A stretch of 64,000 nt of DNA from Robertmurraya sp. GTDB lineage: Bacteria; Bacillota; Bacilli; Bacillales; Cytobacillaceae. Of the stretch, positions 40,699 through 49,280 are shown piece by piece. Position 1 is the stretch's first letter, and the number at the start of each line of letters is the position of its first letter. The notes below the pieces were generated by a model. The model saw only the letters and a program-made list of their open reading frames with translations. It ran no database searches and was not told the DNA's origin. Position numbers and translations under genes: made by a program. The stretch lies in assembly GCA_025451895.1 (NCBI GenBank), contig JANWJP010000021.1, forward strand, positions 1 to 64,000. The letters are read 5' to 3'.

Positions 40699-40782
40699 GT
40701 GAGATATGGAAAGTGTGAGAAAATAGGTTTTATTTGAACCTGAAAAGAATTATCACCCCACTTTTCATGTCTTGCTTCTCAC
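40699..40782. repeat. Imperfect inverted repeat of a GTGAGA/GAAAAGTG motif
   Basis: The left arm GTGAGATATGGAAAGTG (40699-40715) is matched by the right arm CACTTTTCAT...TCTCAC (40759-40782), whose reverse complement reads GTGAGA...ATGAAAAGTG with a longer middle. The right flank continues with further related steps (GTCCCCCACTTCC). It looks like a degraded copy of a short interspersed repeat. No coding potential is seen. Confidence 0.4.
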
Positions 40783-41002
40783 GTCCCCCACTTCCAAGCT
40801 TGGCAACGGCAATTTTACACAAAAGAAGTTAACGATAATTAATTTATGTTAATTAAATTTATAGAATTGGATATTTTAATTTCTTATAATAATATTATGT
40901 TAACTTTTAATCGTTTTTATCGTTTAATATTTATTAGTATTTTCACAATCGTTCTACCTTGTCCTTTCTTTACATATTTTAAAGAAGAAGGAGGCAAAAG
41001 GG
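40783..41002 (+). other. AT-rich upstream region of ylxY
   Basis: This stretch is very AT-rich (by eye well above the window average) between about 40825 and 40960, with repeated TTAAC and TTAATTAA-like words. Several -10-like TATAAT strings occur (for example 40885-40890) without a matched -35. It probably contains the ylxY promoter, but I cannot assign the sigma factor. Confidence 0.35.
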
Positions 41003-41971
41003 ATGAAAAAGTTTCTTTATATTGTTATGATAATTCTGCTTGCAATAATAATTGTAAATAACCCGTTCACAGATGAGTACGTTGCCAAACTAAGGGGAGA
41101 TGCCTGGCCGGTTTCAGTAAAAGTAGATCCATTATATGAAGAAATTAAATCTAAAGCGCCACAATATGAGGTGGAACCAAAGGATGCCGTTGATGACCGG
41201 GTATGGAGGGCAATCCCGGGATATAACGGATTAAAAGTTGACATAGACGCTTCTTATAAGAAGATGCAGGAAAAGGGCAGTTTTCATCCGGAACTGCTTG
41301 TTTATAAACAGGTAAGCCCGGACCTACATCTCGACGATCTTCCGCCCTCGCCTGTTTATAAAGGGAATCCGGACAAACCGATGGTCACGTTTATCATAAA
41401 TGTGGCCTGGGGTAATGAATACTTGTCACCTATTCTAGCTACCCTAAAAAAGAATCATGTAAAAGCAACCTTTTTTCTCGAAGGCAGATGGGTAAAAAAT
41501 CATCCGGAACTTGCAAAAATGATTGCAGCTGCCGGACATGAGATTGGAAACCACTCCTATTCCCATCCCGATATGAAGCAGTTATCAGCCGGCAGAATCA
41601 GAGAAGAAATTAAAAAAACGAATGATGTCATTAAAGCAACAATCGGAGAAAATGCCCAATGGCTCGGTCCCCCAAGCGGGAGCTTTCGGGATGAGGTTGT
41701 AAGAATTGCCGCTGAAGAAAATATGAAAACAGTATTATGGAGTGTGGATACAATTGATTGGAAAAACCCTTCTCCGGAAGAGCTTATTAACAGGGTTATG
41801 GGCAAAATTCATAATGGTGCGATTGTTTTAATGCATCCGACTGAACCAACTGCCAAGTCTTTAGACAGGCTGATAAAAGAGATCAAAAACAAGAACCTGG
41901 AAATAGATACTTTATCTGAACTTATGAGTGAAGAGCGGGTGATGAATAATACTTTTAAAGATGATCCTTAA
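41003..41971 (+). CDS. ylxY: Polysaccharide deacetylase-like protein YlxY
   Basis: YlxY (322 aa) is a NodB-fold protein anchored or exported by an N-terminal hydrophobic segment (residues 4-19). The NodB domain starts near residue 127. The metal-binding HxxxH motif (NHSYSHP) and the LMHP motif are present, but the first catalytic motif, normally TFDDG, reads TFIINVAWGNE, so both aspartates are missing; B. subtilis YlxY is similar. It may therefore lack deacetylase activity. It lies between pnp and mlpA as in B. subtilis. AGAAGGAGG precedes the ATG. Confidence 0.9.
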   Translation: MKKFLYIVMIILLAIIIVNNPFTDEYVAKLRGDAWPVSVKVDPLYEEIKSKAPQYEVEPKDAVDDRVWRAIPGYNGLKVDIDASYKKMQEKGSFHPELLVYKQVSPDLHLDDLPPSPVYKGNPDKPMVTFIINVAWGNEYLSPILATLKKNHVKATFFLEGRWVKNHPELAKMIAAAGHEIGNHSYSHPDMKQLSAGRIREEIKKTNDVIKATIGENAQWLGPPSGSFRDEVVRIAAEENMKTVLWSVDTIDWKNPSPEELINRVMGKIHNGAIVLMHPTEPTAKSLDRLIKEIKNKNLEIDTLSELMSEERVMNNTFKDDP

Positions 41972-42073
41972 TGAAGAGGGGGCTCCCTGTTTACTGCATC
42001 ATTTGAAGACTCTTTGTATGCGTTACTGCGGCCCGGATGTCCGCAGCGAAGGTTCAGAACAGGAGGAAATTGT

Positions 42074-43306
42074 GTGATAAAGAGATATACTTATCAAAAT
42101 GGGGTTCGAATTGTTTTGGAAAATATCCCTACTGTCCGTTCTGTTGCCATTGGAGTTTGGATTGGAACAGGCTCCAGAAATGAAACAGAACAAAATAACG
42201 GGATTTCACATTTCCTGGAACATATGTTTTTTAAAGGGACAAAAACGCGCACAGCGAGAGAAATTGCTGAATCATTTGACAGTATAGGCGGTCAGGTAAA
42301 TGCTTTTACCTCAAAGGAGTATACTTGCTATTATGCAAAAGTTTTGGATACACATGCAGAAATTGCTCTAGAAGTGCTTGCTGATATGTTTTTTAATTCC
42401 ACCTTCGTTGAAGAGGAATTAGATAAAGAGAAAAAAGTGGTTCTAGAAGAAATCAAAATGTATGAGGATACACCTGACGATATTGTCCATGATTTGCTCA
42501 GCAAAGCCATCTATAAAGATCATTCCCTGGGCTTTCCGATCTTGGGCACAGAGGAAACGCTGATCACGTTTACGGGTGATTCCTTAAGAACATATATGTC
42601 TGATTTTTATACTCCGGAAAATGTGGTTATCTCTGTGGCCGGAAATATCGGCGAGGATTTTATCGGGAAAGTTGAAAAATATTTTGGTCAATTTGACGGA
42701 AAACAAAAGGAGACTTCTTCACAAAAACCTGTTTTTCATGCAAACCGGATTGCAAAGAAGAAGGATACGGAACAGGCTCATCTGTGCCTGGGTTATCAGG
42801 GACTTCCGGTCGGTCATGAGGATATTTACAGCTTGATTGTAATGAATAATATTCTCGGGGGCAGTATGAGTTCCCGGCTTTTTCAAGAAGTAAGAGAGCA
42901 AAGGGGACTGGCATATTCGATCTTTTCGTATCATTCTGCTTTTAAGGACAGTGGAATAATAACCATTTACGGGGGAACCGGCGCGGATCAGCTGGAATTA
43001 TTACTGGAGACAATTCATGAGACTTTGGAAAAATTGCAGCAGGACGGGATTACAGAAAAAGAGCTGAATAACAGCAAGGAACAGTTAAAAGGCAGTTTGA
43101 TGCTAAGTCTTGAAAGTACGAACAGCAGGATGAGCAGAAATGGAAAAAATGAATTATTGCTTAAAAAACACCGCTCTTTGGATGAAATTATCAGTGAAAT
43201 TGATAAAGTTACAAAAGACAGTGTGGACAGAATTACCCGCAATATTTTCAGCCGGGATTATTCCATTTCATTAATCAGTCCCGACGGCAAGCTTCCTGAA
43301 AAATAG
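42074..43306 (+). CDS. mlpA: M16 zinc peptidase MlpA
   Basis: MlpA (YmxG, 410 aa) is a processing-peptidase-like M16 protease. The inverted zinc motif HFLEH is at residues 46-50 with the downstream glutamate about 76 residues later (EEIKMYEDTPDD region), and the second half has the inactive M16 domain with REQRGLAYSI. The GTG at 42074 is supported by AGGAGG 7 nt upstream and by homologue starts (IKRYTYQNG). In B. subtilis it is reported to affect protease expression. Confidence 0.95.
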   Translation: MIKRYTYQNGVRIVLENIPTVRSVAIGVWIGTGSRNETEQNNGISHFLEHMFFKGTKTRTAREIAESFDSIGGQVNAFTSKEYTCYYAKVLDTHAEIALEVLADMFFNSTFVEEELDKEKKVVLEEIKMYEDTPDDIVHDLLSKAIYKDHSLGFPILGTEETLITFTGDSLRTYMSDFYTPENVVISVAGNIGEDFIGKVEKYFGQFDGKQKETSSQKPVFHANRIAKKKDTEQAHLCLGYQGLPVGHEDIYSLIVMNNILGGSMSSRLFQEVREQRGLAYSIFSYHSAFKDSGIITIYGGTGADQLELLLETIHETLEKLQQDGITEKELNNSKEQLKGSLMLSLESTNSRMSRNGKNELLLKKHRSLDEIISEIDKVTKDSVDRITRNIFSRDYSISLISPDGKLPEK

Positions 43307-43430
43307 AATGAATATGGCTGTTTTTTATAACTGCCGGTTTATTCTCTGTTGAAATCTGTCAGTCAGTTGTCCGCTCCCCTTTATTCTAAATTGCCGGTTT
43401 AGGATATACATATATAAGGAGGACAAATAA

Positions 43431-43688
43431 ATGGGGGGAGCTGCTCTGAGATTAAGTGAATTAAGCGGTAAAGAGATCGTTGATGTAAAGAAGGCCGAAC
43501 GCCTGGGAGTATTGGGACAGACTGATTTGGAGATTGATGTAAACACCGGACAAATTAAAGCCTTGCTGATACCGTCCCTGAAATGGTTCGGATTAAAAAG
43601 ACAGGGCGAAGAAGTCAAAGTTCCCTGGACACATATTAAAAAAATCGGTCAGGATATGATTATTATAGATATTCCTGATGATGAGTAA
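43431..43688 (+). CDS. ymxH: PRC-barrel protein YmxH (YlmC family)
   Basis: This 85-residue YlmC/YmxH-family PRC-barrel protein has the conserved core LRLSELSGKEIVDVKKAERL, the LIPSLKWFG block and the VPWTHIKKIG end. Family members in sporulating bacteria are sporulation-associated; the biochemical role is not known. GGAGG lies about 8 nt before the ATG. A strong terminator follows. Confidence 0.92.
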   Translation: MGGAALRLSELSGKEIVDVKKAERLGVLGQTDLEIDVNTGQIKALLIPSLKWFGLKRQGEEVKVPWTHIKKIGQDMIIIDIPDDE

Positions 43689-43725
43689 TGCCGGAACCAC
43701 GGCAAAGTTACGGATAATTAGCTTG

Positions 43726-43763
43726 AAAACGCGGATTCTTGAAACAAGAATCCGCGTTTTTTT
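43726..43763 (+). terminator. Terminator of ymxH
   Basis: A perfect 15-bp stem (AAAACGCGGATTCTT 43726-43740, AAGAATCCGCGTTTT 43746-43760) with a 5-nt loop is followed by TTT. It separates ymxH from the sporulation operon dpaAB. The rest of the 307-bp gap holds only the promoter candidate at 43911-43939. Confidence 0.92.
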
Positions 43764-43910
43764 GCATTCTTCCGCATTTAAACTGATCTCTCCCCAAAAG
43801 ATTCCAGGCGTGCCGGCTGCTGTGCTTGAAATGAACAAAGCAGTTGCAACGCAAAACAATATTGTTAAATGAACGGGAAGGAATGGAGGCATGAAATTTG
43901 TTGGAAATAT

Positions 43911-43939
43911 CACCTAATATTCATCTGTATCATAGGATG
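43911..43939 (+). promoter_or_regulatory. Sigma-K-like promoter of dpaAB
   Basis: CACC (43911-43914) and CATAGGATG (43931-43939) have a 16-nt spacer. The sigma-K consensus is roughly AC, 16 nt, CATAnnnTA; the match has one deviation at the last base. dpaAB (spoVF) is transcribed in the mother cell by sigma-K in B. subtilis, so position and gene fit. Confidence 0.5.
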
Positions 43940-43995
43940 ATTCATATATGACGATCCATTTGTAATTTGATTTTACAAAAGAAGGTGACAAATTC

Positions 43996-44898
43996 ATGCT
44001 GACTGGTTTACATGTAGCAGTTATTGGCGGCGATGCAAGACAGATAGAAATTATCCGCACACTTACAGAGCGGGATGCTAAACTGTCGTTAATCGGTTTT
44101 GAACAACTGGACCATGCATTTGCAGGAGCTGTTAAAGAGAAAATCGATGAATTAGATTTTTCGAGCATAGATGCCTTGATTTTGCCGGTTGCCGGAACGA
44201 ATTCAGAAGGACAGGTGGATTCAATTTTTTCAAGTGAAAGAATATTTCTCCTCGAAGAAATGCTGGAAAGAACACCGGAGCATTGCACAATATATTCAGG
44301 TATCAGCAACTCTTATTTAAAAGGAATTACTGCTCAGACTAAGCGCCGATTGGTTCAGCTTTTTGAACGGGATGATGTAGCCATTTATAATTCCATTCCC
44401 ACTGTGGAAGGAACGATTATGATGGCTATACAGCACACTGATTTTACCATTCACGGGTCAAAGGTGGTTGTTCTCGGACTGGGCAGAGTCGGAATGAGTG
44501 TTGCACGCGCCTTTTCCGCGTTGGGTGCCCGTGTGCGGGTGGGAGCAAGAAAGAGCAAGCATATCGCCAGAATTACTGAAATGTCATTAACTCCTTTTTA
44601 TTTAACGGAATTAGAACTAAATATTTGCGATGCTGATCTCGTGATTAATACGATTCCACATGAAGTGCTCAGTGCCTCCGTTATTTCGAAAATGCCGGCT
44701 CACACGCTGATCATAGATCTTGCATCAAAACCGGGCGGGACAGATTTTCGTTATGCTGAAAAAAGAGGGATAAAGGCACTTCTTGCCCCCAGCCTGCCGG
44801 GAATTGTGGCGCCGAAGTCAGCCGGGAAATTACTTGCGAATGTTCTTGCTCAATTGCTGAAAGAAGATTTACAAAAGCGAAAGGGGAAAGCGACATGA
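43996..44898 (+). CDS. dpaA: Dipicolinate synthase subunit A
   Basis: DpaA (SpoVFA, 300 aa) is the NAD(P)-binding subunit of dipicolinate synthase, which oxidises the DapA product to dipicolinic acid for the spore core. The C-terminal half has the Rossmann motif VLGLGRVGMSVARAF followed by GARVRVGARKS. AAGGTGAC precedes the ATG. The 3' end overlaps dpaB by 4 bases. A sigma-K-like promoter lies upstream. Confidence 0.96.
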   Translation: MLTGLHVAVIGGDARQIEIIRTLTERDAKLSLIGFEQLDHAFAGAVKEKIDELDFSSIDALILPVAGTNSEGQVDSIFSSERIFLLEEMLERTPEHCTIYSGISNSYLKGITAQTKRRLVQLFERDDVAIYNSIPTVEGTIMMAIQHTDFTIHGSKVVVLGLGRVGMSVARAFSALGARVRVGARKSKHIARITEMSLTPFYLTELELNICDADLVINTIPHEVLSASVISKMPAHTLIIDLASKPGGTDFRYAEKRGIKALLAPSLPGIVAPKSAGKLLANVLAQLLKEDLQKRKGKAT

Positions 44899-45494
44899 GC
44901 TTACAGGGAAAGAAAATCGGTTTTGGCTTAACTGGTTCTCATTGTACGTATGATGCCGTATTTCCGGAAATTGAAAAGCTCGTAAAAGCAGGAGCTGAAG
45001 TCGTCCCCGTCGTAACATATACTGTAGAAAACACAGAAACACGCTTTGGCAGAGGAGAGGATTGGGTTCAAAAAATAGAAGAAGTAACGGGAAGGGAAGC
45101 CATCAACTCCATAGTTGAAGCAGAGCCTCTCGGTCCGAAAGAACCGCTGGATTGCATGGTAATAGCTCCTTTAACAGGAAATTCCATGAGTAAACTGGCG
45201 AATGCGATCACTGACAATCCTGTGCTCATGGCGGCAAAAGCAACGCTGAGAAACAGAAAGCCGGTTGTACTTGGCATTTCCACTAATGATGCACTCGGGT
45301 TAAACGGCGTTAATTTGATGAAACTTATGGCCGCAAAAAATATATTTTTTATTCCTTTTGGCCAGGACAGTCCGGTCAAAAAGCCGACAAGCATGGTTGC
45401 ACGTATGCCGCTCCTTTTGGATACGGTCGAGCATGCATTAAAAGGGGAGCAAATCCAGCCGGTTATTATAGAAAGATTTCTGGATAACACATAA
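44895..45494 (+). CDS. dpaB: Dipicolinate synthase subunit B
   Basis: DpaB (SpoVFB, 199 aa) is the flavoprotein-like (Dfp/UbiX fold) subunit of dipicolinate synthase. It starts KKIGFGLTGSHCTYDAVFPE, and has the PLTGNSMSKLANAITDNPVL and GVNLMKLMAAKNIFFIPFGQ blocks typical of the family. It overlaps dpaA and so is made in equal amounts with it in the mother cell. Confidence 0.96.
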   Translation: MSLQGKKIGFGLTGSHCTYDAVFPEIEKLVKAGAEVVPVVTYTVENTETRFGRGEDWVQKIEEVTGREAINSIVEAEPLGPKEPLDCMVIAPLTGNSMSKLANAITDNPVLMAAKATLRNRKPVVLGISTNDALGLNGVNLMKLMAAKNIFFIPFGQDSPVKKPTSMVARMPLLLDTVEHALKGEQIQPVIIERFLDNT

Positions 45495-45677
45495 TTCATT
45501 AAAGATTAAAAAAGTTTCTTTCAATCATTGATGAATATGTTAAAATTAATGTTATTATTAGGTTGGTGTATGTACCAGCAAATGGAGAACGGAACCTTTT
45601 CGTTTTCTGTTGATGCAGTTATTTATGTTGTTGAAAATGATAAGAGGACAAATTTGTAGATTGGAAGGGGAAATTTC

Positions 45678-46727
45678 ATGTCAGAAAACAAAGCTTTTCA
45701 CGTAGCCGTAGTCGGAGCAACAGGTGCCGTAGGATCTCAGATGTTAAAAACGTTGGAGGATAGGAAATTTCCTATTTCTAAATTAACAGTATTATCTTCT
45801 GCACGGTCTGCCGGAAAAAAGATTACTTTTAACGGGGAGGAATATACTGTCCAGGAAGCGAAACCTGAAAGCTTTGAAGGGGTAGATATTGCGTTATTCA
45901 GTGCCGGAGGAAGTGTTTCCAAAGCTCTTGCACCTGAAGCGGTGAAAAGAGGTGCAGTCGTTGTTGATAATACGAGTGCATTCAGAATGGATAAGAATAC
46001 ACCGCTTGTTGTACCGGAAGTAAATAAAGATGAGCTTCGAAATCATAACGGAATTATTGCCAATCCGAATTGCTCAACGATTCAGATGGTTGTCGCACTG
46101 AATCCGGTTTACCGGGAATTCGGTCTTTCCAAAGTGATTGTTTCCACTTATCAGGCAGTGTCCGGTGCCGGAGCTTCGGCAATAGAGGAATTAAATATTC
46201 AAACGAAGGCTCTTTTAAACGGAGAAGAAATAGAACCGAAAATTCTCCCGGTAAAATCTCAGGAAAAACATTATCAAATTGCTTTTAATGCCATCCCTCA
46301 AATTGATGTGTTCGAAGAAAACGGCTTTACCTTTGAAGAAATGAAAATGATTAATGAAACGAAAAAGATTATGAGTCTGCCTGATTTAAAAGTGGCTGCA
46401 ACATGTGTGCGCCTGCCGGTGGCTGTAGGCCATTCCGAGTCCGTCTATTTTGAAATCGACAAAGAAGGAGTTAGTGCAGAGGATATTAAAGAGGTCTTAA
46501 AAGGAGCGCCAGGCATTACTCTTCAGGACGATCCTTCACGGCAAATTTATCCCATGCCTGCAGATTGTGTCGGAAAACCAGATGTTTTTGTAGGCCGGAT
46601 TCGTAAAGATTTGCATGAAGAAAAGGGCTTCCATATGTGGGTTGTCTCTGATAATCTTCTTAAAGGCGCGGCGTTGAATTCTGTTCAAATCGCTGAGAGC
46701 CTGATTGAGTTGGGGATTGTAAAATAA
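45678..46727 (+). CDS. asd: Aspartate-semialdehyde dehydrogenase
   Basis: Asd (349 aa) makes aspartate semialdehyde from aspartyl phosphate for lysine, threonine, methionine, diaminopimelate and dipicolinate. It shows the NADP motif VVGATGAVG, the catalytic Cys132 in NPNCSTIQM and the substrate-binding [12 protein letters not shown] block. GAAGGGG precedes the ATG. A weak extended -10 (TGTTATTAT, 45550-45558) lies upstream, so it need not depend on the dpaAB promoter. Confidence 0.97.
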   Translation: MSENKAFHVAVVGATGAVGSQMLKTLEDRKFPISKLTVLSSARSAGKKITFNGEEYTVQEAKPESFEGVDIALFSAGGSVSKALAPEAVKRGAVVVDNTSAFRMDKNTPLVVPEVNKDELRNHNGIIANPNCSTIQMVVALNPVYREFGLSKVIVSTYQAVSGAGASAIEELNIQTKALLNGEEIEPKILPVKSQEKHYQIAFNAIPQIDVFEENGFTFEEMKMINETKKIMSLPDLKVAATCVRLPVAVGHSESVYFEIDKEGVSAEDIKEVLKGAPGITLQDDPSRQIYPMPADCVGKPDVFVGRIRKDLHEEKGFHMWVVSDNLLKGAALNSVQIAESLIELGIVK

Positions 46728-46782
46728 TCGCGCTTTGGTTCGGAACATAAGGGAATTTTGCCGGAAATGCATGGAAGACAGA

Positions 46783-46820
46783 GAGGCATTTCGGAGTCTG
46801 TGCCTGCCTCCAAATGCCTC
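46783..46820 (+). promoter_or_regulatory. Inverted repeat just upstream of dapG
   Basis: GAGGCATTT (46783-46791) pairs with AAATGCCTC (46812-46820), and inside it GGAG (46793-46796) can pair with CTCC, giving about 13 bp with one bulge. No T-run follows. It ends 34 nt before the dapG ATG and could shape the leader or end of the asd message. Confidence 0.45.
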
Positions 46821-46854
46821 CCGCCTCTTATCTCGACAATTTTGAGGTGTTTTA

Positions 46855-48078
46855 ATGGAGAAGATTATTATTCAAAAATTTGGAGGAACCTCTGTAAGAG
46901 ACGAGCAAGGGCGGAAACTTGCAGGGGAACATATCAGAGATGCTTTGGACGCCGGTTACAAGGTTGTTGTTGTTGTTTCGGCCATGGGACGTTTCAATGA
47001 CCCTTATGCCACCGATACTCTGTTGTCTTTAATCGGCGGGAATAACCCGCTTGTAACAAAAAGAGAGCAGGATCTTTTAATGTCCTGCGGAGAAATCATC
47101 TCCAGTGTTACAATGGCGCATACGCTTCTCCAAAACGGGATTAAAGCCGCAGCATTAACAGGGGCGCAGGCGGGATTAAGAACAAATAACGACCATACAA
47201 ATGCAAAAATTATTGATATGAACTGTGAACGGCTGCTTCGGGAGCTGAAGACATTTGATGTTGTTGTTGTCGCCGGATTTCAAGGGATTGCAAAGAACGG
47301 AGATGTAACCACCATCGGCAGAGGAGGCAGTGATACCACCGCTGCAGCTCTTGGTTCTGCTTTGCAGGCAGAGCGGATCGATATTTTTACAGATGTGGAA
47401 GGAATCATGACTGCTGATCCGCGCATCGCGGAAAAAGCGAGACCGCTTACGAAAGTTACTTATACGGAAGTTTGTAATTTAGCTTACCAAGGGGCAAAGG
47501 TAATCCATCCCCGGGCAGTGGAAATTGCCATGCATGCCAAAGTTCCGATTCGGATTCGTTCCACTTACTCAAAAGGTCCTGGAACTCTTGTAGTTCATGA
47601 GACAGAATTCAGAGAAGGCGATATAAGGGATCGCACAGTGACCGGAATTGCCCACCTGGCTCCGGTTACGCAAATTAAAGTGGAAGCGGAACAGGAACAA
47701 TATGATTTGCAGACGAAAGTTTTTAAAGCGATGGCTAATGCAAAAATAAGCGTGGATTTTATAAATATTTCGCCCCGCGGCGTGGTTTATACCGTAGCCG
47801 ATGAAGTGACAGATAAGGCTGAAATCATCCTGAAAGAACAGGGATTGGATCCGAAAATTGAGAGAGAATGTGCAAAAGTCTCGGTTGTCGGCGGTGGAAT
47901 TGCTGGAGTTCCCGGTATTACGGCAAAAATAGTAAGTGCTTTATCCAGGAACGGAATCCGCATTCTCCAGTCTGCAGACAGCCATACAACGATATGGGTA
48001 TTGGTAAAACAACATGATTTATTCACCGCTGTGAATGCATTGCATGATGAATTCCAACTCGGAGAGGAAATTTATTGA
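46855..48078 (+). CDS. dapG: Aspartokinase I (DapG)
   Basis: DapG (407 aa) phosphorylates aspartate at the head of the diaminopimelate/lysine pathway; in B. subtilis it is the meso-diaminopimelate-inhibited isoenzyme. It has the kinase motif KFGGTSV, GRGGSDTTAAALGSALQA, and two C-terminal ACT domains (TQIKVEAEQEQYDLQTKVF and VSVVGGGIAGVPGITAKI). GAGGTG lies about 8 nt upstream. It follows asd and precedes dapA, giving three linked enzyme steps. Confidence 0.96.
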   Translation: MEKIIIQKFGGTSVRDEQGRKLAGEHIRDALDAGYKVVVVVSAMGRFNDPYATDTLLSLIGGNNPLVTKREQDLLMSCGEIISSVTMAHTLLQNGIKAAALTGAQAGLRTNNDHTNAKIIDMNCERLLRELKTFDVVVVAGFQGIAKNGDVTTIGRGGSDTTAAALGSALQAERIDIFTDVEGIMTADPRIAEKARPLTKVTYTEVCNLAYQGAKVIHPRAVEIAMHAKVPIRIRSTYSKGPGTLVVHETEFREGDIRDRTVTGIAHLAPVTQIKVEAEQEQYDLQTKVFKAMANAKISVDFINISPRGVVYTVADEVTDKAEIILKEQGLDPKIERECAKVSVVGGGIAGVPGITAKIVSALSRNGIRILQSADSHTTIWVLVKQHDLFTAVNALHDEFQLGEEIY

Positions 48079-48119
48079 ACAGTTAATGAAATCATATGCA
48101 TGAGTAAAGGAGTGTAATT

Positions 48120-48992
48120 ATGGTTTTATTTGGCAGGGTTGCTACAGCAATGGTTACACCGTTTGATATTAAAGGACATGTGGATTTTGCTAAAGTAACC
48201 AAATTAGTAAACTATTTGATCGATCACGGGACTGACTCTCTTGTTGTAACGGGAACTACCGGTGAATCGCCTACGTTGACAAAGGAAGAAAAGATTGCTT
48301 TATATAAACATGTGGTGAAAGTTGTCGACAAGAGGATTCCTGTCATTGCCGGGACTGGCAGTTATGATACGCATTCCTCCATAGAGTTGACGAAAAAGGC
48401 GGAGGAAGCCGGTGTAGACGGGATTATGCTGGTGGCTCCATACTATAATAAGCCTAATCAGGAAGGGCTGTATCAGCACTTTAAAGTTATTGCTGAATCA
48501 ACTTCCTTACCTGTCATGCTCTATAATATCCCCGGCCGTTCTGTTGTCAATATTGCTCCGGAAACAGTCATCCGTTTGGCGGAAATACCCAATATTGTTG
48601 CCGTGAAAGAAGCCAGCGGAAATTTAAACAATATGACAAAAATAATTGCAAATACAGATGATGATTTCCTTCTCTACAGCGGTGATGACTCGATGACATT
48701 GCCGGTTTTGGCCATCGGAGGAACAGGAGTTGTTTCTGTTGCTTCACATATTATCGGTTTAGAAATGCAAAAAATGGTTAAAGCATTCCTTGAAGGCAAT
48801 TACGCCGAAGCCGCGCAGCTTCATCAGCATTTATTGCCTATCATGGAAGGACTCTTTAAGGCGCCAAGTCCTGTTCCTGTAAAAACGGCATTGCAAATTA
48901 AAGGACTTGATGTCGGTTCTGTCCGTCTTCCGTTAGTGCCATTATCTGAGAAGGAAAGACTGGATTTGGTAAATCTTTTGAATAAGTACTGA
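48120..48992 (+). CDS. dapA: 4-hydroxy-tetrahydrodipicolinate synthase
   Basis: DapA (290 aa) condenses pyruvate with aspartate semialdehyde. The Schiff-base Lys163 (VAVKEASG), Tyr135 (YNIPGRS) and the TGTTGESPTL motif are present. Its product is used by DpaAB for dipicolinate and by the lysine branch. AAAGGAGTG precedes the ATG, and a terminator closes the operon. Confidence 0.97.
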   Translation: MVLFGRVATAMVTPFDIKGHVDFAKVTKLVNYLIDHGTDSLVVTGTTGESPTLTKEEKIALYKHVVKVVDKRIPVIAGTGSYDTHSSIELTKKAEEAGVDGIMLVAPYYNKPNQEGLYQHFKVIAESTSLPVMLYNIPGRSVVNIAPETVIRLAEIPNIVAVKEASGNLNNMTKIIANTDDDFLLYSGDDSMTLPVLAIGGTGVVSVASHIIGLEMQKMVKAFLEGNYAEAAQLHQHLLPIMEGLFKAPSPVPVKTALQIKGLDVGSVRLPLVPLSEKERLDLVNLLNKY

Positions 48993-49008
48993 TATAATGC
49001 CGTTTATT

Positions 49009-49037
49009 AAAGGCCAATCTTCCGGATTGGTCTTTTT
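49009..49037 (+). terminator. Terminator of the dapG-dapA transcript
   Basis: AAAGGCCAATC (49009-49019) pairs with GATTGGTCTTT (49025-49035) with one wobble, followed by TT within a T-rich stretch. Confidence 0.8.
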
Positions 49038-49194
49038 CATTGCAAAAATGAGTATTTGAAAGATCTTGGGATGATGGGAAAAATCTTTCCCGGTTCCCCC
49101 GGTTTTGTCGTTAATTGTTCCTTCGGAAATCCCCTGTGTAAAATATATCTTATTATTTCATTTTGCACTCAGTTTAAACGCTTTTTTCATTTAG

Positions 49195-49224
49195 TTGTAA
49201 AGGCTTTTGATCTTCAAGTATAAT
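49195..49224 (+). promoter_or_regulatory. Sigma-A promoter of rnjB
   Basis: TTGTAA (49195-49200) and consensus TATAAT (49219-49224) are 18 nt apart, 48 nt upstream of the first ATG of the rnjB start region. Confidence 0.65.
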
Positions 49225-49271
49225 AAGTATATCTGATCTCGGGTCGGCTTAAATACAAATAGGAGGAAAAA

Positions 49272-49280
49272 ATGAATTGA
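49272..49280 (+). other. Two-codon frame ATG-AAT-TGA overlapping the rnjB start
   Basis: AGGAGG (49261-49266) is 5 nt from an ATG at 49272 that is followed by AAT and TGA. The stop codon overlaps the rnjB TTG at 49277, which is 10 nt from the SD. A ribosome that starts on the ATG would stop one codon later, on top of the true start. A role in limiting or coupling rnjB translation is inference. Confidence 0.4.

Noticed and set aside
46728-46854. Lysine riboswitch upstream of dapG
   Set aside because: The gap is only 127 bp and has none of the L-box core elements; only a simple inverted repeat is visible.
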